Shown here in pieces: positions 40,251 to 53,204 of a DNA stretch of 64,000 nucleotides. Each line of letters starts with the position of its first letter. The stretch's first letter is position 1. A program made the position numbers and the translations under genes. This stretch comes from Spinacia oleracea (Eukaryota; Streptophyta; Magnoliopsida; Caryophyllales; Amaranthaceae): positions 10,331,747 through 10,395,746 of the forward strand of contig NC_079488.1 in NCBI RefSeq assembly GCF_020520425.1, read 5' to 3'. The notes beneath the pieces were generated by a model. The model was not told where the DNA came from. It did no database searches and was given only the letters and a program-made list of their open reading frames with translations.

Positions 40251-41284
40251 AGTGGCCGGTAATCGGTGAAAAAGTCAACGAGATGGTGGTGAATTGATGA
40301 TGATGACTGAATATATCGAGAGAGAGTACTGCCATCCATTTAGTAATATTGTTTTTAGGACAGTGGGTGTCCACGACGCAACAATTGTTCTTCGTTCAGT
40401 TCATCGAATCAGATAAGTTTGTTCTAATTTTCGCTTTAATCGCAACAGAAATCACAAGTAAAAGAAAGATGGGTAGTAAACAATGTAGTAACAGAAAGAT
40501 AAATGTGCTTATGAGTTATGATCCAGAGTTATAGACCTACTGGCGTCTACGTACCACAACTGACAACTACTACATATTTGTCCTGATAAATGGTGCAAGT
40601 TCTCTAGAAAACGTAAAATAAAGTTGCGCCATTCTCTCCGGCTAGACTTACGTTCAACTCTATTTAGTAATATACTATATGTATTCAACGTCAGTTCGGC
40701 CTCGAAAAACAGTTTCTCAGAACCACCTCCCCTGAAGTCTTTCCAAAACTAATCCCACATAGAGTAACCATAAACTAATTACTTTTTCCGAGTGAGCAGG
40801 ATCAACAACCAAACATCACAGCCAAAATGTCAGCATTTCATTACTCAAAATCAGCAAATACTAATCATAACCAAGCATTACCTATACTAATATTGAAAGC
40901 TGCACAATTTAGCAGACAACATATCCCAAAACTTTAACTTAGTAGAACCGGAGGAGCATATTTGATATCTTACACAACTACTCCCAATTAAACAAACAAT
41001 AAACTAATAAACAAACTTTAATAGCATAATTAGCAACTGAACCTTAGGTCACCATTATATTTCGCAATGCACAAGTAAATATCATCATTAATATTTCTGG
41101 GACAATGACTTAGCAAGTAAATTGAAGAGCTTGTATTCTCTTATACATACCACGGTCCACGGGCTAGGAGTAGGTAGTGAGGTTCGTTGAGTGATGTACT
41201 TTCTATAACATGTTAATACCTCGAAATAAGAGCAAGTGAAGTACTGAAATACATCAATTATGATAAGTTTAAGTAAATATACTT

Positions 41285-42218
41285 CAATATCTCGGGTCAC
41301 TAAGAATATGAATCATTTATTGAAGGATCCATTCTGCATGCACCCCAAAACAGGTTAGCAGCTATTCTTTTGTTTAAGTCTTCCAGTGTTTCCACTTATG
41401 GACAAGTTGCCAAGTTCTAGGAAAATTCCACAGCTTGAACTTGACAGACTTCCAAATTTCGTTTCTTGGTTTATCAAATTAAGAATCATATGCATAATGC
41501 ATTATGAGCCTGTACTTTTGAACATAATTTTTTAACGGAATCTATGACATGTTGATATTTAGGTCGTAATGTGTTCCTATTGATCCCAACCACTGTGATT
41601 ATTTTGATCCTACCAATGTACCAACCCTTTCTCAGGTGAGATTGTTACCCCTACACCAACTATTGTAACATTTCTTGTATGGAGTAATCACCTCAGCTCA
41701 CATGTTTATATCTGGAAAAATTGCAGCTTCTGGAAGCACAAGAGAAGTCTTGGAGAGAATTAATGTTGAGACATGTAGGTTTTTTTCATGTTTCATAGTG
41801 AAAAACACAATGCAATGAAGAGATATACGTTGATGCATTTCTCTTCAGCTAGCTGTCATTAGAATATTTTATACATAGTTGTTTCGCATGCATAAAGAAA
41901 AGGTCCATGTATCTCAGCTCGTAGGACGACAAGGTTTACATATCTATCTTATAGCAAGTCTTGCTGCATGTGAAACTACTATATATATATATATATATAT
42001 ATGTTTCCAAACTTCTTCAGGGTATGTCTCTTGAGTAAATTTTGTTGTTAAATAAAGTGAAGCACAGTATTTCCAACAACCTATCTCATTTGTCTCTGAA
42101 GGAAATAAGTGCCTGTTTTAATTGTGTGGCAGATCTAGACTTGGAGAGAACTTGGCTTGAAAAGTTAATCGCTCTTTTCAGGTCATCATTCTTGCAACCC
42201 ATATTGAAACCGTGCAAG
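41285..42218 (+). pseudogene. DNA primase small subunit (PRIM1/POLA3-like) gene fragment
   Basis: Exon-like blocks with splice borders: 41285-41353 (VTKNMNHLLKDPFCMHPKTG, then CAG|GTTAGC) and 41563-41635 (VPIDPNHCDYFDPTNVPTLS, then CAG|GTGAG). Then 41727-about 41774 (LLEAQEKSW...) and 42133-42218 (ERTWLEKLIALFRSSFLQP, then AAG|GTAGAT). The first two and the FRSSFLQP block correspond to the C-terminal part of the eukaryotic primase catalytic subunit, which makes RNA primers for polymerase alpha. A base is missing early in the second block, so the frame shifts after HPKTG. The active-site exons upstream were not found. Most likely a transposed, dead fragment. Confidence 0.65.
41976..42002. repeat. 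(AT)n microsatellite
   Basis: Uninterrupted AT dinucleotides of about 13 units. Confidence 0.85.
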
Positions 42219-45200
42219 GTAGATCCTCATCTTTAAAAGTATTCACAAATCACAATCCCCTATGTCTGTACCTTATGTAGACTATTTGTTAGCTGTACGT
42301 TCTAGGGCGATGAATAGTTTATATACTAAACTATACTATATTACTATCCGGGGCTGGCATATGGTCTAACTGTTGCATGAAGAATTGGAAGATTCCTAGA
42401 AGAAAAACTTCAGCAGAGCAAAGATTCACGTACTGACTTGGTAGATGTTTCTCTTTGGTTTATCTGGATTCTAGAATTTTCTTTTATTCTCTGTTGTGTC
42501 TATGTAAATGTCTGAAATCTAAATTCATGTATAATTTGTTATTCAGTCAGTAGGAGATAAAATGTACTACAGAAATGCCTTGTAGTCCAGGCTAAAACGT
42601 ACATTTGATGGCTAAACAAAGGAAACATTCAACACAAATACAAATTCCAATAATAAAGTGTAAACAAAGAAATGTTTTGAGATCTCATTCTCTTAAACGC
42701 ATATTATGTTTTCTCTTCACTTTTACAAAATTAAATCATCAATTACCTAAGTTCAGATTGATTTGCCTTTGACCTCCTCCCATTTATCAGTGCATTTCAT
42801 TATTCATCTCTTTCTTCAGACTACGACAAGAGCAATGAGGTCCCAGAAAGGTCGTTTTCCCCTTCATCTTCCACCTTCATCTCCTGACCAAAAATCACTC
42901 AAGTGTTCTTAAAAGTATTTTATATTGTATCCACCACGCCCACAACTACCACCACTACCACCTTGAGTTATTCTTTGCCACAAACTACACCAAAATACAA
43001 GAGTGTCGAAGTCAAGATAAGGAACAAAAGGCAAAAGCACCAACAAGGCATGCGCATGATGATGAAGACAAAACATACTCATAAAACACAATACTCCAAC
43101 AAATAAACACGTCCCTCGGAAATAATAACAATCAAGACAAATAAAGTGTAAAAACTCCATGACATGAAGCCACAAAAAACAGTACGTTAGATTTAAAAGA
43201 AAAACAAATAACCAATAATTAAACCCTTGTTTCACAACAGCTAGAAAAGAACCATACCTTCCATTATGTACTGAATTTAAAAGGTATCACAGCAAATTAG
43301 AAAAGTTGTTCATGGGAATTTTCAAGTCAAAATCGCTTACGACGATCAACTGATAAGTAAACTTCTCATTAATTTTTTTTGGATCGGTGACAAGGAATTC
43401 TATTAATTAGAAAAGAATTCGAACAAATTAAAAGGAACAAGAACCCTCCAACAAGGATATAGGTTCTCTGAAACCATTTACCATGACATTTATAATCATT
43501 AGATTAATTTTGACCAGGACATATTGAGATTGAAATGTACAAACAAAGGCACTAAGCTACTCTTTGACAAATCATACCCCATCCTCATATTAGAATATCT
43601 TAGTTTTTTAGTTTTCCCTTAACCACCCCCCCCCCCCCTCTTTCCCTCATATTCCGCGTCATAGCATTGTCTTAAATGTTCTTTAAACAGTTTACCTATG
43701 GTTTATCCCCCAAACATGTCATTCTCGGAGTCTCATTCTGGAATTCTGTTAAGAAAGACGTCTTCGATTTTCCATTCCCCGTTCTTTCTTGAATTATGAT
43801 TCCCCAATTCTACCCTGAGTCAGTTTTAACTTAATTCGACCTATTTTCAGGTTTTTTTTTTACACTGAGCCTCTTATGATTTTTCCCATGAAAGGTGTCA
43901 GGCTCACAAATAACCTTCCTCAAACATCCACTTTCATATCTCACCTCCATATAACTGTTCAAAATGTTAGACCCCGCTAATATATCCTATATCATTATAC
44001 TCGAAACGAAATGAAATCCTACCTAATGGTCCCAATACGACCTTTAATACATGATATATACATGAATTGGATTGCGCAATGTCAGATCACAAAGGAATGG
44101 TTAACCACGACAAAGAAAAGTAACGGGAATCTAATGAGCAGAAGAAGTAACAAATTACAAAAATACGGAGAAGTGGTGTAACTACTATGTGCAATGCATC
44201 TAAAATTGCATGGAAGCCTATGCTATGCAGAAACTCTGCCACGTCTGAAAAGTTGGTAAACACTCAAAAACCCAAGTTGAAGAAGAGGACTGCCCCAAAA
44301 TACAAGGATCCTTTGGAGAATTCCAAACTGGAAATGCTGAAGACCATCGGGCCATAGGGGGGGGGGGGGTATCAGAAGGAAAGAAGAACGAAGCCTTCGA
44401 ACAAGAAATTCTTGACAATCTGGCCTTCTCTTGATAATTAATTAAAACCATATTAAAATCTAACACTTCTCCATATATTATCCACTTCCTAATATATTAA
44501 TCCCTTATTTAAAATTTCAATATCAATTAAAGATTAAATTAAAGAAAATTTGGATGTTTATGATACCTTGCACGAAAACGGGTCAAGATCTTGCCTTGGA
44601 TTTATGTCTCAGCTTCTCGGGTTTTATTCCTTCGTATTTCTATTAAACCCTAAAGTCAAACCCTAAATTTCTATCACTCATAGCCAACTCTGTTGGTCTC
44701 CAGACAGTGTTTGTAGTTTTCACCTCTAGCAGCAGCCTTGAGTCGAATATGCTTTCTATCTTTCATACAGAGGAGTTACCCATTGAACCAAATTAGTGTT
44801 TGCATTGCCTTCAACTATTGTTGTTTTCCCGGTAATGAGCTCTAGCAGAGCAAACCTCCAAAGCTGTAAACATCGTTTTTTTTCATTCACTTGCCCGGTA
44901 GAATGGTACCTGCAGTAATATATAAACGCAGTCTTCGTAAATGGTTGTAACTAAATGTCTTCTCCCAGAAGGATGGGCTAATGTGGTGACAATGTAGATT
45001 CGAGTTTTAATTCGAGTAAAGAGAATGCTTACCAATCCAAATGTTTATAACCACCAATAGAGTCCCAAATGCTCCGGTTATTATTAAATAAGCTCCTGTT
45101 AGTATTAAATAAGACAAAGTGGATAAAAAAATTAATAGGAAACGTAAACTATTACCATATACATGACTTTTTTTGTATCCCCCTGTGAGCATTTTGATCA

Positions 45201-46048
45201 AAACCTTGAAGTTCCCTTGACCTGTATGTTCAGCGCGCTTCCTTGGTTCAACATGACCATCGTAAGCTGCATTCCAGGAAGTGGGAAGTAATACCAATTT
45301 TCAGTGACAAGCCCAGAAGAGAGACTAAATTTGACATTAGAACTGATTTTATGCATAAATCTAAACTCAACAAACGACATACAAAAGCCATAAATTCAAT
45401 AATCAATAATTAATTTCTATGAAATCCCTAATTCTCAAAGAGAATGCTCACCCAAACGAGATTGGATCACGAAAACAACCTGAACTGGAGCCGCAGAGAA
45501 TCAAACCCTAGAATTGAATAATTCACCCCCGACGTTGAGAAATAGCGTGAATACCACCGGAAACTACGTAGAAGACGACAACATTTGATAATATGACAAA
45601 AAAAAATCCACGAAAAATGAATAAATACAATCAACATAAAGAGGTAAATATACGAAATAACTGCTACAAAATCATTTCTTTTCCAAAAAGAAATGTAGAA
45701 TCAAATCCTAACTTCAGATCGAGATTGACAATAATATACTCACCTCATTCGAACCCAAGGAGGTGAAGACTGCAAAAATCAACAACAAAAATAGAATAGT
45801 TAGGATAGTTATTGATGTTGAAGAAAGAGAGGAGAAACACAAACAAGAAGAATGACAAATTGAAGAACTTACCTCCACAGGAGAATGGAGAGCAAAGCTG
45901 CGGGAAGGGAAGAAACAGAGAGATAACACAGGAGAATGGAGAACAAACAGAGAGAACAAACACAGCAAATGACTCCCAGTTCAAAGTCTCAAAAAAATGG
46001 TGGAACAAAGTTATCATAAATGATGACAGGGACACATCCAAAGAAGAT
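42219..46048. other. Gene-free stretch; exon-like scraps only
   Basis: No supported gene. There are homopolymers of C (about 43626-43639) and G (about 44358-44368). Minus-strand open segments near 45380-45198 and 46059-45714 are low-complexity or unrecognised. Possibly the interior of a large Helitron. Confidence 0.35.
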
Positions 46049-46049
46049 A

Positions 46050-46330
46050 AACCGAGCATTTCAATAACCGTTCAACTCAAATTGAAACCGAGCTTTTACC
46101 AGAGCAGAATGAACTCGGGATTGAAACCAAACATTCCCTCGAGTTTTAACATACTTATTTCCACAAAACAAACACTATGCAACTGTTTTTTGTATTTATA
46201 GAATGACATTTATTTATTTAAAATTGAACCCGGCATTTAAATGACCATTCACCCCAAATTGAAACCGGGCATTTAAATGACCATTCAACTCAAATTGAAA
46301 CAGATCATCTACCAGAACAGAACGAACTCG
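46050..46330 (+). repeat. Degenerate short tandem/dispersed repeat
   Basis: A unit containing CCGGGCATTTAAATGACCATTC, then AACTCAAATTGAAA, recurs at about 46050, 46229 and 46265 (36-bp spacing for the last two). The following ACCAGA(G/A)CAGAA(T/C)GAACTCGG is also duplicated. Confidence 0.6.
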
Positions 46331-48144
46331 GTATTTGTTTCATATACATTACACAATGCAACACGAATCTATCAACATGCCCTAAATTGAAAGAATCTTT
46401 TATACCAAATTGACTGAAGAATCATATGGAAGAAATCATATTTGAGAGGTTTAGGATGCCACTAAAATATGATATGGTTAATGTATGATGAAATGCCTAT
46501 TGGATATGCAACTCACTTTTAATAATACATATGTTTTTGCTACCGATTGTTTATTATATCATAGGCAGTTAATTGATTCAAAGACGGTCCATTTCATGAT
46601 ATCTTCAAGTTTTTGTTTTCTCCAGTCATGACAGTTTGCTTGAGTTCTCATTATTAATGAAAATAACTGCCCATAGACAGAAGCCGTCTTAACTCAAGAT
46701 TGCTAATCAAATATTTCATTAGTTCCTTGAACATTCTATGGGGATTAATTCCTTTAATTTTCCGTTTCGTAGCTTCTCTTCACATTCTCATTCAAACTAC
46801 AAGCTACTGCAAAGTGTTTTTTAATTTTTTATGTAGGTTCATCAATACCAAAATATTGTAGATCAATTCATCGTATTCCATCATCTATTAGCTCCAACAA
46901 ATCAGTCTCCCCTCCCCTCTTTCGTGCCCTTCTAGCACATTCCTATCATCTACGAAACAATCGGTACTGCAAAACAAGTGCCACCCTTTAGTTCATCAAG
47001 TCCTCTACCTCGCCCGACAAACATCATACAATCTAACCACATAGAAATCTCATAAAACCAAATTCATCCAAGTCATCCCTGCATTTTGCCTCATACTTGA
47101 ATTTAGTGAAATTCCATAGTCCTCCCCTCACTCAGAATTCATGATCTTAACATAGCCATTATAAATTTATAATTGTACTATTACGGAGTATAAATAAAAT
47201 TCATAGGAAACTATATTACCGACATCAAATTGACTAAAATTTAGCAATCATCAAACAATAATAATAATTAAATAATTAAACACCCGAAACCCAGAAATCA
47301 GCAACGGAGAAACCCACCAAATTGCAGTAACAAACTTACAAAACCCCAATTAATCGATCATACATTCCAATCAAAAAATACGAAATCAGAGAAACTAAAA
47401 ATTGGGGACACAAAAAGAAAGATAAATTACATCATAGGAAACACCATGTTAACAAAATCAGTAGCTAAACCAAACATACCGAAAACACTAACGAACCAGG
47501 TAACTGAAATAGTCAAATACGACAACCCATAACCTAGATCTAGAGGTAATTGAAACAATCAAAGACGGAAACCCATAATCTAGATCTGGAACAATTCCGG
47601 CCGATCTTAAGATGAAAAAAACAGCGAAACATGTTCAATCAACAAAGGAACTCAGGGGAAACTACAACGTCAGATCATAAACTTTGAAAAAACAGAAAGA
47701 ACAGAAAGAAAAGAAGAGGCACGCACCAAAATCCAAAGGCCGTAGCGATGGTGGACACGAAGACGCCAAAAAACAGGACAAAATCTCCCAGAAATGTGGA
47801 ACAAAATGAACTGGAACCTTTGGCCCAAATCATTTTGTCCACATCTCCGCTAGATCTGTGCCGATAAAAGTAGACAGGTTAAACAGCAAAATAAAGGGAA
47901 GAAAGAGAGGGGGAGCCGACGCCATGGGAGATGGAGAGGATCTTGAGAGAGAAAGGGATGGAAGGGGAGGAGAGGCAAGGGAGAGAGAAAGAACCTAACA
48001 GAGATCCTTAAGTCGAAGCAACGTGCCAACAACTGTGATGAATGAAGGGCATAATGGATAAATGTTAGATATGTAAGGGTATTTTAGGCATCACACTGTT
48101 GGATGAATAGTGGAAATCAAGTCCTCACTTTTAAAGGTTGTGAG
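46331..48144. other. AT-rich gene-free stretch
   Basis: Nothing recognised apart from an exon-like minus-strand segment near 47930-47740 (see rejected items). Confidence 0.35.
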
Positions 48145-48169
48145 ATATATATATATATATATATATATA
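48145..48169. repeat. (AT)n microsatellite
   Basis: About 12 AT units, at the proposed 5' border of a Helitron. Confidence 0.8.
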
Positions 48170-48737
48170 GATATATAGATTATTATGGGTAAAGATTTCC
48201 TTTCTTTATTTAAACAATGCAAATTACGTTTGAAGATGTTTTTACTTTTAACCAAAATCTAAGGAAAAGTGAAAAAGATATAATGTCATGCTCTGTTATG
48301 TTCGACTTATTTTGACTTATTTCAGAAAAAATAAGTTGAATAAGTTCAGTTAAGTTCAGATAGTTAGAAAAAATAAGTTTTTTGCAGACATTTCACACAC
48401 AAACGAGTTTATTAATTTCAGAAAAAATAAGTTAAATTAAGTTCAGATAAGTTCAAATACTATAAGTTCGGACAAAATAAGTCGAATAGAACGGAGCCTT
48501 AATGGAAAAGTACGTGTGTATCGATGGAAAAGTGTGAGAGATTTAATGTCCAAATGAATTTGTTTGATTAAAATATTCAGTTGACCCGATTTTTTTATAG
48601 AATATTAAAGGCATTTATGTTACAATATGAAAAGAAATACTACGTACAAACGTCAAGATTTAAAAAGGCCGCTCAAAGTGAAATACGTTTAAAGATAAAA
48701 AGGGGGGGTGGACAAAGAGAGTAGCAATTTATAACAA

Positions 48738-48764
48738 CTAGTATTCTATGCACGCTATGCGTGT
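48738..48764 (-). mobile_element. Helitron-like 3' terminus
   Basis: On the minus strand ACACGC-ATA-GCGTGC forms a 6-bp stem (one G-T pair), followed by ATAGAATACTAG and T. This is the hairpin plus CTRR plus T arrangement. Confidence 0.45.
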
Positions 48765-48994
48765 CGATATTATCAAAAATCTTATTTGATATATACGTTT
48801 TATAAAAAAATTAACAATTTTTATAAGGGTATAATCGATATCTTATGTGGACACTTAAGTGCTAAGTTACTAAACTAAAGCTTGATCCTTGTTTCTCTAA
48901 TTTGTTAATTAAATATAGTCCTATATACACGCAACACGTGCTTAAAAGTGTGGGACATTTTTTACATGTAAGAAAATTTATTTAAAACTAAAGA

Positions 48995-48997
<3 letters not shown>

Positions 48998-49080
<83 letters not shown>
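48998..49080. repeat. Long (AT)n microsatellite
   Basis: About 41 uninterrupted AT units. Likely polymorphic and prone to assembly error. Confidence 0.9.
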
Positions 49081-49083
<3 letters not shown>

Positions 49084-49499
49084 TAGGAATTAATCTAATA
49101 ACAAATTAACTACTCCGAAAATAAATATAAAAGATTGTGCTTTTACTTGTTTAATTTATTTATTTTTGCGTTTTTTGCCACGTACAAGGTGCTTGTATAA
49201 CCATATAAACTTAAGGTATGATTAAGAGTAAGACTTTTTCCGAGTTACAAATTTTCCGTTTAACCAAAATTTTAGGTACAAGTTGGTAAAGGATACATGT
49301 CGGTTCAGACAGGATCTCAAGCCAGGTCAATTTTTGATAGTTTTAGTTGCAATTGTTGTATCATAAATCTTTCGGAGATAAATTTTAGCAACGTAGAAAA
49401 TTTTTCCGCGAGAAACAAATTTCAAGGTAAAACGGTTATTGGGAAAATAGCTTTTCCTTGTTTGCGTTCTTAGGGTGTTCCACTGTGAATTAGAGTTTT

Positions 49500-49830
49500 C
49501 CATGCTCTCCGCTCACAAAGTGTATGCCTAAATCAATTTTTTGGTTATTTTAAAATCAATTATTTTTGTTCCCCTACGAGAAAAGTTTTAGAGAAAAAGA
49601 ACATAAGTGAAAATGAGAGATAGATAAGAGGAAAAAAAATGATGGATTAGAAAGGAAAACGTGGTATTCCTTATTCACAAAATGAAAGTTGCTTTTCCAT
49701 CTAGGGAAATTAAGTTATTGTTTTACATCTTTGAAAAAATTGTTTCCACCCTTAACAAAACAATTAAGAAAAATGGGAAAATCATTTCTTTCCATAAAAA
49801 CAAACGGAACCTACGTATGAATTTTTTTTT
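49500..49830 (+). repeat. Dispersed repeat, partner of 18440-18970
   Basis: Same orientation as the copy at 18440. Shared blocks include CCTAAATCAATTTT, GGAAAACGTG, TATTCCTTATT, AAAATGAAAGTTG and CCACCCTTAACAAAACAA. Non-coding. Confidence 0.65.
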
Positions 49831-49849
49831 TTTATACTTGTAGGGGTTT

Positions 49850-51932
49850 TTTTTTGTGCCACTTGTTTCCCGTTCTACAAGAGGGGCGGTTCTTTAGAAA
49901 ACCATTGTATTTTTGTACCTCGAAGGAGTCGCCACCAAATAATTTTTAAAGTCTCGTTTGGAAACACCGCAAGTGACTCTATTTTGGATAAGGCTTTGAA
50001 TCCTCGAAACAGATGGGTGAGATCCGGGCACGAGAACGAAATGCTTATTCCGCGAGCTTTAGAAATATTCAAGTACGTTGGCACCACATTTTCGAAAATA
50101 TACCCTAGATTAGACTATGTGGTTTTGAATTTAGAGCAAATATAATCTCTAATTTTATGGTGGCCACTTTGCTTTAAAGATTAATTTAAAGGAACCTAAG
50201 ACCGGTTTGTCCAAGAAATTATCTTTGTGAAGCGTGATGTAACCTTGTATTAGGTTGTATTTGGCATGTGCGGTGATGAAAGCAAAAAAGCAAATAAAGC
50301 AACATCACAATACTAAATAAAGTGCGGAATTAGTAAATACAAGACCCACTAGAGATGGACTAGGGAGTAGGTCCACATTGCCTAGAAATGGACTAGGCAA
50401 GTAAAGATGCGGAATTGAAAGTGCGGAATTAAAATTGCGGAATTAAAAGTGCGATATTCAAAGTGCGGTATTGAAATTGCGGAATTGAAAGGTGCGATAT
50501 TGAAATTGCAATAGTGAAAGGTGCATAATTGAAACTTGTACTTGGGCACATGAGATTCGAACGCCAAGAGGCTCCTTAAAAATAAGTGCGCCCGACACGA
50601 ATTCAAAGTAAAAAATCTCAACTTGGGAGAGGTTGCTCAACCCAAATATCCTAGACTTTGCATATTGAACTTGAACTTGAAAACTTGAATATTGAAATAT
50701 TGAACTTGAAATGCTTAAACTTGAAATATTGAACTTGTATTTGAAATATTGAAATTTAAGAGGCTTGAATCTCAAAGATCGGGCCTTTTAATGTTGAAAA
50801 GGTTAGATCTTCGATAAGCTCTTACTTGAAAGGATCCTAGTTTAGGGAAGTAGTCATGAACAACCCTAAACATGGTGGGATCTTGAAATTTGAAAACTTG
50901 AACTTGTATATTGAAAAATGGAGTTGTGAATCTCAAAAGACTAGACCTTTAAGGATTAAAAGGTGTCATCTTTGATTACTCCATGCTTGAAAGTGATTCT
51001 AGTTCAAAGAGGTGATTGCAAGCAACTTTGAACATCCTTGAATCTTGAAAGTTTGCATTTTTGTATTTTGAAAAGTTTGGATTTTTGAAAAGATGTATGA
51101 TTGTTGCAAGTGACATTTTTAATAATAAAAGTGCCAACTTGCTAATCATTTTGAAATCAAGAAGACTTGATTGAATATGGTGGGATTCGGAATTACCTAT
51201 TTAGGTTTAGGCAAGAATTCCTTTTAGAGCTCCCAATTGCTTAGAATTAGAAATTTTGTATGTGTTTTTGAAGGGTTTTTGATTTGTAGTTTGAGGCGTA
51301 ATGTCAGTATTACGACGTTGTATTTGTTATCTCCTCCCTCTAATGCTGAAAATGAGGGGTATTTATAGGAGGAATGGGTGCAAGACGCCAACACACGCCA
51401 GCGCAGCACGCCAAAGCAGCGCTGGGCGCTGGTGACGTGGCATGAATGCCGCCAAAGCAAGGACGCGGGCTCCGTCCTTGTTTCGTCTTGTAGTGTTGTA
51501 CCTTTGTACGAATAGTACTAGGCTTGGAGTTTTGTGTTTTCTTGGAGGTTAAGGCACTATTTTTTGTCTAAAAATAAGCCTTTCTCGGGTTTTGAATTCC
51601 GGTTGTACGGGACGGGGCCCGGCTGGCTCGGTTTTTTGGGTCGGCGCCCGAATTTGACTTGCCTTATATGATTTTTAGTGGAAAAGGCTTAGTAAAACCA
51701 ATGGGATGGTCTACTAGATGATATTGTACTTGAATTTTGAAATTGGTTTTTTGAAAGTTGTATTTTGTACCGAGAACCGAAAGGGGAACGGCCTCGGGAA
51801 TTGGATTTTGGATCTTGAATTTTGGAAATGTTCTTAGCAATTGGGATTTCCGTCCGGAGTTATTCCAACCGCCTAGTAAGGATGATGGTATCGTCATCAT
51901 CCCAGAGGGGAGACACAAATTAGGTGTCTACA
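49850..51932 (-). repeat. 3' LTR of a second Tat-type gypsy element (element C)
   Basis: On the minus strand it begins TGTAGACACCTAATTTGTG at 51932, immediately after a purine tract (minus strand CAAAGTGGGGGCTTC, 51947-51933), which marks it as a 3' LTR. TATAAATA is at 51367-51360, and a CAGCGCTGGGCGCT-type GC block lies upstream of it (51388-51432). The left limit is uncertain; a TGGCGACTCC copy lies inside the LTR at 49934-49925, as in the other family. The interior is full of TTGAACTTG/GAATTGAAAGTGC low-complexity repeats (50400-50770). Confidence 0.7.
50405..50530 (+). repeat. GTGCGGAATTGAAA-type low-complexity tandem array
   Basis: About eight variants of a 14-18-bp unit (AAGTGCGGAATTGAAA, AAGTGCGATATTCAAA and so on) inside the element C LTR. 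Confidence 0.7.
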
Positions 51933-52510
51933 GAAGCCCCCACTTTGACTGAGCGTTCGGTTAGGAAAGCGCAAGTCAAAGTATTTCGAAAGGGACGGAG
52001 AATGATCAAGATGTTCTTCACTGGAGACCACTCTTTGTACGCCGGTACCTGCATAAAATAGGCGTTAGAAAAAAGGATAGAGTCTACCTCGGTGCGGTTG
52101 TGACGACTCCGATTTGTACTCGTACTTTGCCGCCTTCGGTTCAGGACGGAGCTTGGCATCGAAAATTTTGAATCTTGAATTTTTGAATTTGAACACCCAG
52201 AGTTGATCCATTGGGGATGTGCTTTGCTGGGGATAAAAGCTTTTTACTGGCCCTTAGTATTTTGAAATTTCGACTGACTTTCCCGAAGCTTGGGTCCGTT
52301 GGGAGTTGAACGCCTGAGTCGTTGTATTTTTTGGACTTTGTATTCTTGAAATATTCATCTGTTTGTACTTGGAGATACAGGTGTATACCCATATTTTTTA
52401 TGGATGGCCTGATGCGACGTTTGATGCTTGGTGCGGAAGACCGTAGCAGCAAAGGACGTGCAATCAGCACAGGAGACCGCGCGCGCTGAAGATTCGCGCA
52501 TGCAGCAGGC

Positions 52511-52558
52511 AGCGCTGGGCGCTTGGCCGGCGTACTACGCGGGGCTGCGCTGTATAAG
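52511..52558 (+). promoter_or_regulatory. Putative promoter of the element C PMD gene
   Basis: The GC core AGCGCTGGGCGCTT (52511-52524) lies about 28 bp before TATAAG (52553-52558). A CT-rich leader follows, with a donor-like ATGTAAGT near 52660, suggesting a 5' untranslated intron before the ATG at 53205. Confidence 0.45.
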
Positions 52559-52954
52559 CGCCCCTTGCCGTGCCGTTTTGAGGAGCAATCTCTTGCTTTC
52601 TTGCTCTCTTTCTCTCTTAAAGGTCGAATTGTCTTCCCTTGATCCTGTTCTTGCCTTATCCATGTAAGTATTTCATGTTTTTCTTATGAAATATCTCTAG
52701 GATTGCATGTAGTTTTGATTTTCTCGTACTTTGAAATGATGCTTGTATGCTTAAGCTTCTTGAATCTTGTAGAAAACTGTTTGATAGCCACTCGAACTTG
52801 AACTGTTGGAACTTGTAGATTTGAACTTTTGAAAGTTTTATTGAGTCTTGTACCTGGTATTTGTAGATAGTAGTCTCACTGGTGACCTAGCGGGTTCTCA
52901 GGTAGAGAAATAGGCTAGGATGCCTTGATGTTGTTTTTGTAGAGTTTTGAAATA

Positions 52955-53095
52955 ACGGCTTTGGCATGGGTAGCCTAGGCGTTGGTGTTGAACTTGTATA
53001 CCTGCTTCGGCGTGGGTAGCCTAGGCGCTGGTGTAGAACTTATATACCTGCTTCGGCGTGGGTAGCCTAGGCGTTGGCGTAGAACTTGTACTTTG
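52955..53095 (+). repeat. 46-bp tandem repeat in the PMD leader region
   Basis: Three copies of GG(C/T)(G/A)TGGGTAGCCTAGGCG with the GGG at 52968, 53014 and 53060, 46 bp apart. Non-coding; probably within an intron of the leader. Confidence 0.75.
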
Positions 53096-53204
53096 AACTA
53101 GAGGTCCACTAGGGATTTGTTTTGAATTTTTTGACTTTGTATAGGCTAGTATAGGATAGCCCCCAGTTTAGAATTTTGACACTTTGTACTCCACTTGATT
53201 TAGT

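Larger units (their letters stand above)
38781..41284. other. Intergenic DNA with transposon ends; no gene
   Basis: It contains two Helitron-like hairpin/CTAG termini (38959-38983 and 39710-39738) and a dispersed repeat (40139-40250). The rest, including the Met-initiated frame at 40349-40534, is unrecognised. Confidence 0.4.

Noticed and set aside
45198-45380. Minus-strand open segment with a possible splice donor (…GSALNIQ)
   Set aside because: Two overlapping frames look equally plausible and neither resembles a known protein.
47740-47930. Minus-strand exon-like segment with hydrophobic N terminus (MASAPPLFLPF...)
   Set aside because: A stop follows after about 30 codons and no family is recognisable; probably a chance frame or captured 5' scrap.
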